A DNA stretch of 64,000 bases from Diploscapter coronatus (taxonomy: Eukaryota; Nematoda; Chromadorea; Rhabditida; Rhabditidae): the NCBI GenBank assembly GCA_964036155.1, contig OZ038423.1, positions 16,941,249 to 17,005,248 of the forward strand, in the 5' to 3' direction. The notes under the pieces are model-generated. The model made no database searches. It was not told the origin of the DNA and worked only from the letters and a program-made list of their open reading frames with translations. The translations under genes and the position numbers were made by a program. This document shows, piece after piece, positions 31,701-43,700 of this stretch (the first letter of the stretch is position 1; the number at the start of each line of letters is the position of its first letter).

Positions 31701-34700
31701 TAGAAGAGAAGCGAGACAAATAGTGCAATTTTTGAATATAGACGTTCTCTCCAATCAATAATACCGTTTTACATATAATGATAGGTTTTGAGAAATATTC
31801 ATAAAAACAGATTCGAAAGAAAAAACTACTGCATACCGTTGACAGTGAACATGAGGTAGTAGATACTGCTGAGTTTGGCCGAGAAGTCGTTGAACTCTGC
31901 ATCCTTGACGAGGCCGTCCATTTCCTCGACGAGCTTGTCGAGATCCTCTGATTGCTGTTGCGATTCGACAGAAGTGGACAAGGGCTGGTGAGAGGCCAGC
32001 AGGGTTGGCTGCAGACTCGCGCAGTGCAGGAAGGCCGAACGACGCGCATCTGCAAAAGCAAAAAAAAAAAAGTGATGGGATTGGGCTTTTAGAAGCTTTA
32101 AAAATAGGAGAAAATTTGTATGAAATATTAAAGAGGTGATTAGCAAAAGTCCTAGATAACTTTTCTCTTCTTTAGAAGAATTAATATCGATGAGATTCTG
32201 TGACATTGAATTGGCCTCGAATATTTTCGAAATCTAAATAAAATGATAAAATCTAACTGTCTCTGGGAACACATCTGAGCAGGAACCAAATGGCGTGTCG
32301 CAGCCAGTAGTACTCGCCAAAGGACAGCCAGTTGGTCTTCTGCATAAGGAAGATGAATCGATCCACTACATCCACAGGCAGACGACGCTCGTAGGCAAGC
32401 AGGAAACGGTCACGAAGTTCCGCATCCTGTAAAATAATAAATAAAATATGGGAGAATCAACTTATTATCGTGAGCTATTTGTATAAACCCCCAAGAACTA
32501 CTGCCAAACATAAAATTTGCCAAGTTTAGCGATAGAAAGTGTAGAGAACAAAGTTGCTGATTCTACAGGAAGTCGTTATTGAGCTTGCCACTCATTTTTC
32601 AGTTTTCAGAAGTAACTTTTCTTACAAAATATGGAGGACTTTTAAAACTACGATGAAACTAACTGAATGAATGAGTCCCCAATGGAAAGCCGGCTCCAGA
32701 CGATCGACATTTTCGTGTTCCCGGAGAGTATCGTTCTCGAACACAATCAAGGCTGTCGTCAGCAGGGACATTGTCAGGTCTTTGTTGTTTCTGAATGAAT
32801 GAAGATGAATGTGAAACGACTACATAAAGAACTATTTACTTGAATCGTCGATCGATGACCGACTGCATTCTGACGAGCAGATGAATGCCTGGAGTTGGTG
32901 GATTCTGAAAATAGGTCAATTAGTGCGTAATCCAAAGCTAGAATGCAAGAATATCTCGGGTTTTCAAACCAGCATTCACTTTCAAAAACATAATTAGCAG
33001 TTTGTAAAAAGGTAATGAACTTTCCATAAATATACATTTCTTTCATTGAATTTTCATCTGCATTTTATATGGTTCAAAGTCCAACCTCTTCAGTGTGATG
33101 AACGATGAGTTCCTTGATGATTTTGAGGATGGCATCGATGATTTTCTCTGAAGGCGTTTTGTCCATCATGATGCTGAGCACACTGGATGCCACCGCACGA
33201 CGCACGTCTTGAACGAGGGAAGGAACCTGAGCGTTAATCAGTAAATCAGCCAATTCAGTTGCAGTGAACTTAGAGTAATTGAAACAAATCATTGACATAA
33301 CAATTTGAATATGAAGCTGTTTGCACATAATCTTGAATTTGACTTCGAAATCAGTATTAAAGTGATATCAAGTAAACCAACAACAGTATTCTATTTTGTA
33401 AGTAAACTTTGTATAATTTGGTATCAATTAATAAGATTTTACAATGCTTCAACCCACCTTATGTCTGAGCAGATCGTAGGCAGTGACGATGACTTCAATA
33501 TTGCCCTTCTCCCTGGTCATGTCGAAAGCAGGCCCGCAAACAGCCACGTGGTCTTTCGTGATCTTCTCTGTCACTCTCAGGAACACGTGCAGAATGTTTC
33601 TCTCCACATAGGCAGGCTCCTTCGTGCAGATCGTCTTCAGCATCAGAATAGGCAGGGCAATTTGCTGTGCAGAGCCTCCAGGCATTCTGAAACCGTTCAT
33701 CTATGACTTTTCAATAGTAAATCTAAAGCTGATAAGAAGATTCAAATCCAATTATCAAAGGAAATAAAATCATAGAGTCGTCATCGAATAGATGAAAATT
33801 CACATAAATATTCAAATGTCTTACTTGTAGAAGGTAGTGAGTTGCTCGTGAATGTACTTGAGTGTGATGTAGTTGTTTAGCTGCTCGACCTCCGTGATGC
33901 CTGCCTCTGAGTAGTCGGTTTTATCGAACAGACGGGATACCAGGGCAATCACTCCACGGGCCAGCTGAAAGAGGAGAAGATAAACGGTACCACTGAGAAT
34001 GACATACTGTCGAAACATTGGTGTTGAGGCAAGTTATGATGACTCGCTGAAGGGGACGGATGATATCGAGGAGAAGTTGCTTTGGCTGAACGAGAAAAAT
34101 GAGTAACAAGGAAGAATTTTTGAAAAATTAATTTTTAGATGTAATAAAATTCTAAAATCATGAATGTTTTGAAAATGAAACTAATTCATTATTTTAGAAA
34201 TGGCCTAATACCATGACTTCGAAGAGGAATAGGAGCAATTCGAGCGCCTGTTGCGCCTGCAGACAGGCAGCGGAGGAGTTGTGCTGCGTGGCTGCATTCA
34301 CCATTTCCTGCGTCACTGTCAGTTGTTTCTCCAGGCTAAAGAGCAGAATAGGATCACAAGAACTCAATGAAAAAGGTTTACAAATTGACTCGAACAGTGA
34401 CGATGTTGCCCCACATGGTGGCCTTCAGAGCCACTCGCAGCAGCTGGATGCAACGATTTTTCGCTTCCAAAATCGATTGGACAACAGAATTAGGCTGTTG
34501 CGATGAGGGAACCTGAAATTTCAGTTTTTCTAGCTTTATACAAATAGAAAAAAGTAATTGTTTTTTTTCAAATTCATTAGAGGGATTACAAATCAAAATT
34601 TAGGATTGCTTCTATGATTATATGTACATTCCAGATTATAAAAAAAATAAATAATATCGCCTAGACTTAGATCAACTTTCATATGCTCATGGCTTATTTA

Positions 34701-37700
34701 GTTGTTTCTCGACTATATGATCTTTATATACGAAAAAATGAACTCACAGCGAGAACAGCGAATCTGAAGAGCGTGTTGACAATTTCATCGATGTGCTCCT
34801 TGCTGATTGCCTTCGCGCGAATGTCCTCCAGAGGCCTCTCCTTCGCTGCTGAGCCATTTGCCTGAAAGCAATCATTTCATTCATAAGCATCCACAAATAG
34901 TTCAGACCTGGTCGAGCACAGCCATAGGATCTTCCATTGTGTTTTCCGACACTTTCAGTTTTTCCAGAATCTTCTCCACTTTCATCTCTTCTTCCTTCCA
35001 GATCTTCTTTGCCACTTCACTTTCCTAAACCTCTGTATAGGTCTTTCTTCGTAATAAAACTACTACTTTATCAGTTTCCATGTCCTCAGGCTCAGCCCTT
35101 TCCTGTCTGATTTTCCTCAACAAGTCCCATTTGAGCGCCATTTCACAGCAGTCCACAGCCAGACGACGACTGCTTATTCTGAAATGTCGCCATCTTTGTC
35201 AAATTCAACGAAGATCAGCTTACCCTTCGTTCATTCCACTGGGGAAGTTGATTGCCTTGTTGAGAGTAGTAAGCAACACGGGTAGAAGGGCGTGGCGAAC
35301 GGAGAAGTAGACGCGGTAGTTGCGGAGAATCATTTGACTGAAACAACAAATTGAAACAAAAACACACAGGTGATATTAGGGATGAACTTTCAAAAATAAA
35401 ATGGCTGATTAGATGCTGATAAAATGTAAGAGTACACAGACAAACTCACAGAACGTGATGAACATGGAAGGAGTTGTGTCCCTCCTCGATGAGCACTTTG
35501 TTGACAGAGGCGAAGATCTGTTGATAGCCATCCTCCATGCGCATCGGCACTGCAGGAGTCAGCAGATCTGCTGCACGACGGATCATCTCCCGATTGTCCA
35601 GTTGGTAGGTCGTGCACAAGGCGTGGAATACCTTGAAGAATTATGTTGGGTTAGATTTCATCAACGATCACATTTTTTCTGCATAAATGCTATAAAGAAT
35701 CTAGGAGTCTTGCTCAGTTATTTCAGACAACTTCTCTACCTGCAACACAATCTTTCGATTGATTGTGAACTTCTCGATGATATGCGCCAAGAAGTTGAAT
35801 CCAGTAGAGCGAAGAGTGGGATCCTGGTGATTGTTCTGCGTGAGACACGGCCAGGCAAACAGCATGAAGATGCGCAATCGACCGCCTTGTTTTCTGAACA
35901 ACCAAAATGAAATGGTTCGAGGCAAAGAGCACTCTAACATTCGACAGTATCTCAGACTCATGAAATTGATCAAATGAAACTAAAGAGAAAACGTTTTCTA
36001 AGGTTTACCTCTCGTTAGTATTTTTTAATTTCGGTACTTCAGAATTTCGATTTTTGAATATTTCAAGGAAAAATGAACTTACTTGCTGCTGTTGTTGTGA
36101 ATGTGATGCGGAGAGTACTTGACGAAGAGAGTGCAGAGCTGGTAGAAGACGATGATCATCGAGTCGGACATCTTCTGTCTGTGCAGGTCCACCACACAGA
36201 CCAGTCTGTGCACGAGGCTGTCCTGTTCCGCTTCGTTCTGCTCTGCACTGTGAGCTGTCGAGCCGATGATCTGAAAGAGGAAACGTGATTGTTTAGCTTC
36301 GAAATAAGGTTGATTCATTTTCCTAGCTTTCGAAAAAACAATTTGTACAAAAATATGTTAAGAAAGCTGGCAAATTTTTTCCACTATCAGTCAGTATGTC
36401 TTTGCATGCTTCCAAGTGCCTATTTTCTTTTCTCATCCAACTTTGAGTAATTGAGAGGAATGTTTTGTATAAAAACTACTTCCATCAATCACGCATCAAA
36501 TCTCGAAAAATCAAAGCTATAATGTTTTCAAAATTACCTCATCAACATCATATCTCTCGAAAGCCCACTGCAAGCAGGGCATGAGCAGGTACTGAATGAC
36601 CTTGACAGTCCGCAGATCGTTGCACGTCTTGTCTGGGTTCGTCTCGAATTTCTCCATTATCTTCAGAAAGGCTTCTCTTCTCCATGAAATCGATCGTTTC
36701 TGAAATTCATTCATACATTATAAATATTTTTTCGTTTTCCTGCCGAAATGATCTCCTTCTCGAGGAATTCCCTGACGAAGCAGAAATCCGTGACGTAATT
36801 GCCGATGAAGGCGATCATCAAATCGAACAGCAATTCGAAATCGTCCGTGTTTTGCCTGAAAATTATGTATTACTTAAAGGAATTATTCTTACGCTAAACT
36901 ATAAAAGAAACATGGTCTTATTACCGCTACGAAACTTCGAAATGTAGCAATGGAAATGTCATAAGAATAGAAAAATCGGTCTTGTCTCATTTATTAATCG
37001 ACTTAGAGCGATTTTTGTTACTTTCAAGCTAATACCCTACTTTTGACGCATAATTGCGGACTTTGTTGCGGAGTTCCAGACAAGTTAATATCGCCACGTA
37101 AAAGAGGAGGGTCGAATTGTATAAACCTCCTCCGCGTTTCAGAAAATTACCGGGTAATAGTCACATAAATTAAAAAAAAAAAGTTCAAACTTCAATATCT
37201 GTATCTAGTGAAAAAGGAGAGGACTGGGAGAGGTCTCTAGGTGTGCATAAATACCTGAGATATCGAATGAAGCAATTGACGATGAGTTTGGGAGCCTTGT
37301 ACTTGTGCTCGGTCATCATCTGCACGCGCACCTGCTTCGCGTCCTCCTCTGTCGGCGAGCGTACCACGCAACGCTTCTTGAAGTCTCCGCTGTTCCAGAT
37401 CTGGAATGAATGCGTGCGCGCGTCTTAATGCAATCTATTTGTCGAAAAAAACCTACCTCTCTGAGTTTGCTGACAGGCGAAGAAGGGGAGATGAGCCATT
37501 GGGGGCAGAGACGGCTGACGATGTCGACCACGGTGAGGGCCAGCAGCTCGCGCTCCATCGTCTCCAATTCGGACTGTTCTGTCTCCGTCCATTCTCCGTG
37601 ATCATTCTGCAAATAAAAATATTGGATTCTAGAAGGGTGTATGTGAGTTAGAAGAATAGAAATAAAGAGTAATACAATAAATTGCTCGTATCTTATCTCT

Positions 37701-40700
37701 CATATTTTGGCCCTCACGACTTTCGAGATCGACTAAGAAAACGTTTTATAACGCAGATATGGAACCTACCATAGCTCTCAAATCGAGGAGATTTTCGACG
37801 AAAGAGAAGTCGGTGAGGATGAGATTGCGAATGAGCTCGGATGCCTCGTGTCTGAGTAGCTTGCGAAGCAGGGCTCGACGAGGCTGCGACTGGATGCTGT
37901 CGACCGAGACGAAGGCCGTCAGCATCTCGCGCGGGAAACGACAGCACAGCGAGAAGAGATCGTCGTACCAGCCAACTGCCTCCTGAATTGGGCAAATCTT
38001 ATTTTAAAATAGTCTATTTTGAACAGTTTTTTACTCACTTAAAATTCGTAAAGTTAAAAAACAATTCATTCCATTATTTAAAATATGAAGATTCAAATAA
38101 AATTTCACTTACATCCATGAGATATTCATAGTCGAAAGCAGCCACGAAGAACGCGACTCCCTTAGCCTCGAATGCGGTTGTGTGGTGAGATGCGCTGAGC
38201 AGCTTGACTGTCACGGAGATGGCCGCGACTTGATTCGAGACGGTCATGCCTTCTGGAACATTGTTGCTTGTCCAGGAACACAGGTGCATCTGAAATGAGA
38301 TACAATAAAATGAAGAGGTCGATTGATTTAGATGTCATAATTCTAAATAAAGAATCGAGATGAAAGCTAGATAAGTAAGAGCACGAATTCGATATTACAA
38401 AAAAAAAATTACAATAAACTTACAGCCAGTTTGTAGATGATATCCCTGGTGAGCACACTTTGATTGATTTCTGAGAGTTTGTGGAGTCGAATGGCGTCGT
38501 CTGGAAGGAAACAGTCGGAAGCCAGAATGCGGCTGCAAATCGGATCGGCAAAGGCCTGAATGATCTGCGGCGAGATCGACTCCTTCCACTGAATATGTAT
38601 CAATACTCGAAGAAAATAAGTTTTTTTCTCAAACCTGAATAAGTCCCTGGGAAGCACTCTCGTTGACGACAGGTTTACCGTAGAGCATGGCCTCGAGAGC
38701 AGTCTCGTAGAGAATTCGCGAATTGACGAGTCTGTTTCTGTCCTCCTGTCCCTCCAACTGCACATTCGAATCTGCCCTCTCGCACAGAGACAAACAGTGG
38801 CCGAAAACGACACACGTTTCTGAAATGGATAAAATTCATTTGAGCATTGAAACACGTTCATATTTGAGTACTGGCACACCGATATTTCTATGACAGAACA
38901 GGATTGAAAAGCGTATTCGTTGACCCTACTAGTATGGTTAAATCTGCAATTTGCTTACTGATCGCAATGGCTTTGAGAGATTCGATCTGAGTAGACATTG
39001 GGTGTGGCGGCAGGAAGTGGGCGGGGCAATTGTCCGTACATTTGTAGTTTTCTCTGGAAAGAGCAATTTTTACAAAACCTTCTTCTGAAGAATATACCTG
39101 AGAAGCAACTGGGAGACATCCTCTCTGCAGATGTAGACCATGTGATGGAGGAACTGCTGCAGCTTAGGATCGACTACCGACAAGTGGAAAATCGGAGAGG
39201 GGCTAGACAGCAGTACGGACAGGGCGTCCAGGTTCGCTTCCTGAAATCAAGTGATTTAACGAATAAATTATTGATCTGAAAAAGTTTTCATATCCATTTC
39301 AAGGAATTGGGAATTATTGGAAATTTCTGAATAAAATGTTGAAATCGAATACCTGATCGTAGATTCGTTGTCTCTCCAAATTCGCCAAGGCCATCTCTGT
39401 AATGGTTATTATTTTTTCGTCACAAACACAAATTTACCGATTCCCTCGAAGAATATGTGCCGATACTTGTGAATGAGGTCCTGCAATGTAATGTCGAGCA
39501 GCTCTGCACAGTCCTTGAGCAGACTGGCCATGAGATGTCTCGCATTGCTGCAGGTGTGGAAGAAGTGCTGAGCGTAGTTATGCACGAACACGTTCAGGTA
39601 CTCTTCACAGTCCCCGTCTTTCGTCTGAACAAATCAAAATCATGAAAGCCTTGAAAAAATGAACCAACCAGCAATCGCTTCTGCAATCTGCTCAGAGCAT
39701 CGACTGCCGTGTCGATCGCGCCAGAAGAAATTTCGTCAACAAGTCCGATTATGACCTAAAAATAATAAATCGTGTTTCAAATGAAGAAACTCATTAGAAG
39801 AGTCGAGGACGGGAGAGAAGGGAGAATAGTTATGGAAAAAAGTTTGGTAATGATGATCGCAATCATATTCCAAGAAAAGTAGAAAATTTCGCAGCCTAGA
39901 AATTTGAAGAGCTTACATGGAACAGAGATGGATCTTTTTCATATCGTTTCCTAACTCTACCTATTAGTTAAAATTACGAAATTCCCAATGCCCTATTCAA
40001 GATGATCTTCAAAAAATAGAACGAAACGACAGCAAATTATCAGTTTAATTCAATCTCATGGAGAATAAAGTTTCGATTCTTTGCAAAATCATGATACTTT
40101 CATACCTCGATGCAGCCCTTAACGATCATCTTCTGATAGACAGCGAGAAACTCGGCAGGGAACATGTCAGACACGTAGAGGAATCCGCCTGCACCTCCCA
40201 GACGAACGAACCAGGCAGGGCCGTGGCACAGGGTGAACAGGTTGTCCAGCATGTAGCGGCACAGAGGGATTTGGGGCATCTGAGAATATGAATCGTAAGT
40301 TACGTAATTTTTGAAAAGGCTCACATTCTGGTGAGGAAATGTTTCATGGGAGACTAGATTTTTAATCTCAAAAGTAAAAAAACTTACGGTCTGAGGAGGA
40401 AAGATGAGCTGAAAAGTGTCCCTGATGAGTCGAATGACAGTGACTGCCGAGTGGGTGAGGCGATTGTTCATGTCCGAGAGGACCAGCATGAGGGCATCGA
40501 TGAGAATGGCTGAGTCCATGCACAGGGAGGGGTCCACTGTCACCCGCGATTGCCATTCCACTGCAAAGCCGAAAGAATAGAAACATATAAATAACAGAGT
40601 TGGATGAAATTTAGACGGATAAAAAAGAGTGGAGTGTGCGTTGAGCTGAGAAAAAGGTACTCTTGCGTCCGAAATTTTGTCCAGACCTGATAAAAAAAGA

Positions 40701-43700
40701 TCAAACCTGAACACTCGAGAATGGACTGCACACACAGAGTTCGCACGATGGCATTGAAGAATTTGAGACCTTGTCGAAGGTCTTTCTTGTACATTCCAAC
40801 TGAAAGAAACGAGTGAAGAATTGATGCAAGAAGATAGCTCACAGATGATAATGGCGAGTGAATTGATGTAGAGCGTTCGATCGGCTTCTCGAGGACATTT
40901 GTAAATTGTAATGTTCTCCAGTAGATTGATGCTCTGAAAAATGGCGAAATTATTGCATTTTACGACGAATTAAAGAAACATTAGCTGTCTTCTCAAATCA
41001 AGTTTAGTTTGTTTTTGAAAAGAGGAATGTTGTTCATGCTTACCTGAAGTCGAAGTTTCAGTGGCTGAGAAATGTTGAATTTAACGTCGCCTTCGAAGTC
41101 GGCTGATTTCAATCCAGCAAGAAGAACTGCATTCGCCAGCTGAATAATAAACAATGAGATAAGAATTTGACGATTTTCAAACCTCGAGACAAGCGAGTCG
41201 AATCTGCTGTGCATTTTGCTGAATGACTGGATGGTTGTTCTGAGGGAAGGGGAAGTGCGCGTTGACTTGATCGTTTGGAGGAGTCGTCGAGCTGGAATCA
41301 ATAAAAACTTGTTTCAAGTTCATAGTTCCCAATACTAACCGAATATATTCGAGTGCATTTTTGACTATGTCAGAGAGAGCCAGGTTGAGATGTGCAAAAG
41401 CAGGCTTTGCAGCAGCAGCTCCTTCAGCAGTCTCTCCTTCCATCTGAATTGCGCCCTGTCTCTCGACTCGCATCGTCACGAACGACTGAACTGATTCTGC
41501 TTCGGAGACCATGTTCAGATGCTGAAACCAAAGCCAAATTGAAGAATTCTACCTGATGGTGCAATAATTTCAAAGCAAGTGAAGTCTTTTCTCAATTTCA
41601 GATGATAACGTCAACTAAATGATTATTGGAAAAAAGATCTTCGTTTCCAAATCTAACATCCTTTTTCCACAAAAAAACAATGAAAGATCTCACCTGTGGC
41701 TCATTGAGCATTCTTCTATTGGCTCCACCGAATTTGCCCAGAATTCGAAATGCAGTCGCGGCTGAATTGCCCTCCATCGATGAGCCGACCACTTTCCAGA
41801 GTCCTGTAAAAATAGCTTAGTTCTAGTTCTTCATTTATCTCTTCTTACCTTGCATCAAAGCTCCTCTAACAGGGGCCAAATGTTCGAAGAGATACTCCGG
41901 CTGCAGATTATCCACACACAACTCCAATGTCCGAAGGCCTGAAAATATATTCCTTACAAACAAATCAAATCAAGATAATGTGAAACCTTGCTGAACTAGA
42001 GAAGTACTGCCATGAAGAGCACAGACGAGAGGATCCATGAGCAGAGGCAGATAGGGCAGGAGGGAGGACAGACGGACGGGCACTGTCAGGCACAGCTCCA
42101 CGAACAACTCACGCATCTGCACTACGTGTTGACAGGACTGAAGATTAAATGATAAAAATAAAAACATGACAAATAAGGACTGACTTGCAACTTGTTGAGG
42201 AAGAAGAGCAGATTCGGCAGAAGAGGAAGGAATTGACCGTAGAGAATGTCGTGAGCGCCACCGCCAATCGACCTGAAGCAGATGAACTTGAAAAAAAACA
42301 ACAAAAGCATTAGGTTACCGGAAAAGAGCTCGCAGAAGCAGGAAGTAATTCAATGGATCGTTGGCCGTCAGAGCGAATTCTGTCGACTTCCGAATCATAT
42401 CAGGCAGATAGGGCTGAACACGGCACAATTAAAAATTTCGAGACAAATACCTTTTACCTTGAGCATAAGTTCTCCAGCTTCGTTTGCCTGTGCACCGATC
42501 GCTCCAATCGCAGAAAAGATGATCTAAAATTGAGAAATGGCCTATCTTGAGCAGAATAGCAAAACCTCAATTCGGTAAACGCAGCTAAGAGTAGCGATTA
42601 TTTTTCGATAATTATCAATATCAAGAAAATTCGCAATTTTGATTTCATATTTTCAAAATTCTGGCATCCCAACTATCCTTCAGGCCTAAAAATAACCAAC
42701 CTTGAATAATTTGACATAGAGTCCAGTGCGTTCGTTGTTGGCAGTGAGTGCAGGCAGCTTGCCCATGAGGTATTTGAGAATGATGCCTCCGAAACAGGAC
42801 ACTTCACCGCGGACAAGAAAGGTGTTGACGAGAAGTTGGAGAGGAACATTTCTGGAGTAAAAATGAACTAGGAAATCTTTGAAATGCGAAATTACCTGAA
42901 AATCCTCTCGATGAGATAGTCCATGTACTTGGAGAAGACCTCGCGGAATACGTCCTGATCCATGTTCGTGAAGATGGCTGAGAGAGCTTCGAGGGACTCC
43001 TTCTCTTCTTTCGATCGAGTCACTTGCTGTGCTCTGCAACAATGACACAAGTTCGATGAATAATTAACCCAAAATGATCCAATTCTTTCGAAACTTAGTG
43101 AAAAAAGCGTCTATAGCAAATTAATAGAGAAAATATTTGTGAGTTTTGAAATAGTTCTTTAAAAATCTATCGTACTGTTGTGCCATATTGTTGCGCATGA
43201 AGTTGCTCTGCGAAGAGATGGTGAACACTTCGAGGCACTCGATGCCGTACTTCAGCAGTCTTTCGAAAATGTCCCTCTCACGAGCCATTGGAATCGATTC
43301 TGCAATAAAGATGAGTGATATGCTAAATGAAGAGATAAATATACCATTAGATGTCCTGGTATTCCTGAGTTGGGAAGCAGCACATTTGCAGGTGTGGAGG
43401 ACGTATTTGACGAGATTCTTCACATCGACATGGAAGAGTGGAGGACCGGGGATGGCCCAGTAGGCAGACATGATAGCCTGTGGAGTGGACAGGTCGGAAG
43501 AAGAATGGGTTGTGGGTGGGGCATCCGACGCGATATCTGAAAAAAAAACTTTTCTTGTAGGAAAGCTATTTCTTGTACCATCAGCCTTTGGCATTTCCAA
43601 TTCATCGAGAGAGTCGATCGAGACCCTTCTCAGTCTCCCGTGCCACACTCCAACATTCGACTTCTCAGGTCTTTCGGGTTTCTCCACCTTTTCAGGTTTG

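Noticed and set aside
35413..35910. 165-codon plus-strand frame
   Set aside because: It lies antisense over TRRAP exons; the minus-strand reading has splice signals and TRRAP-like protein, so the plus frame is a shadow.
40100..40735. Uninterrupted 211-codon minus-strand frame as a separate gene
   Set aside because: It is two TRRAP exons joined by a stopless 108-nt intron (40280-40387) with GTAAGT and TCTCAG ends, plus unrelated upstream intron sequence.
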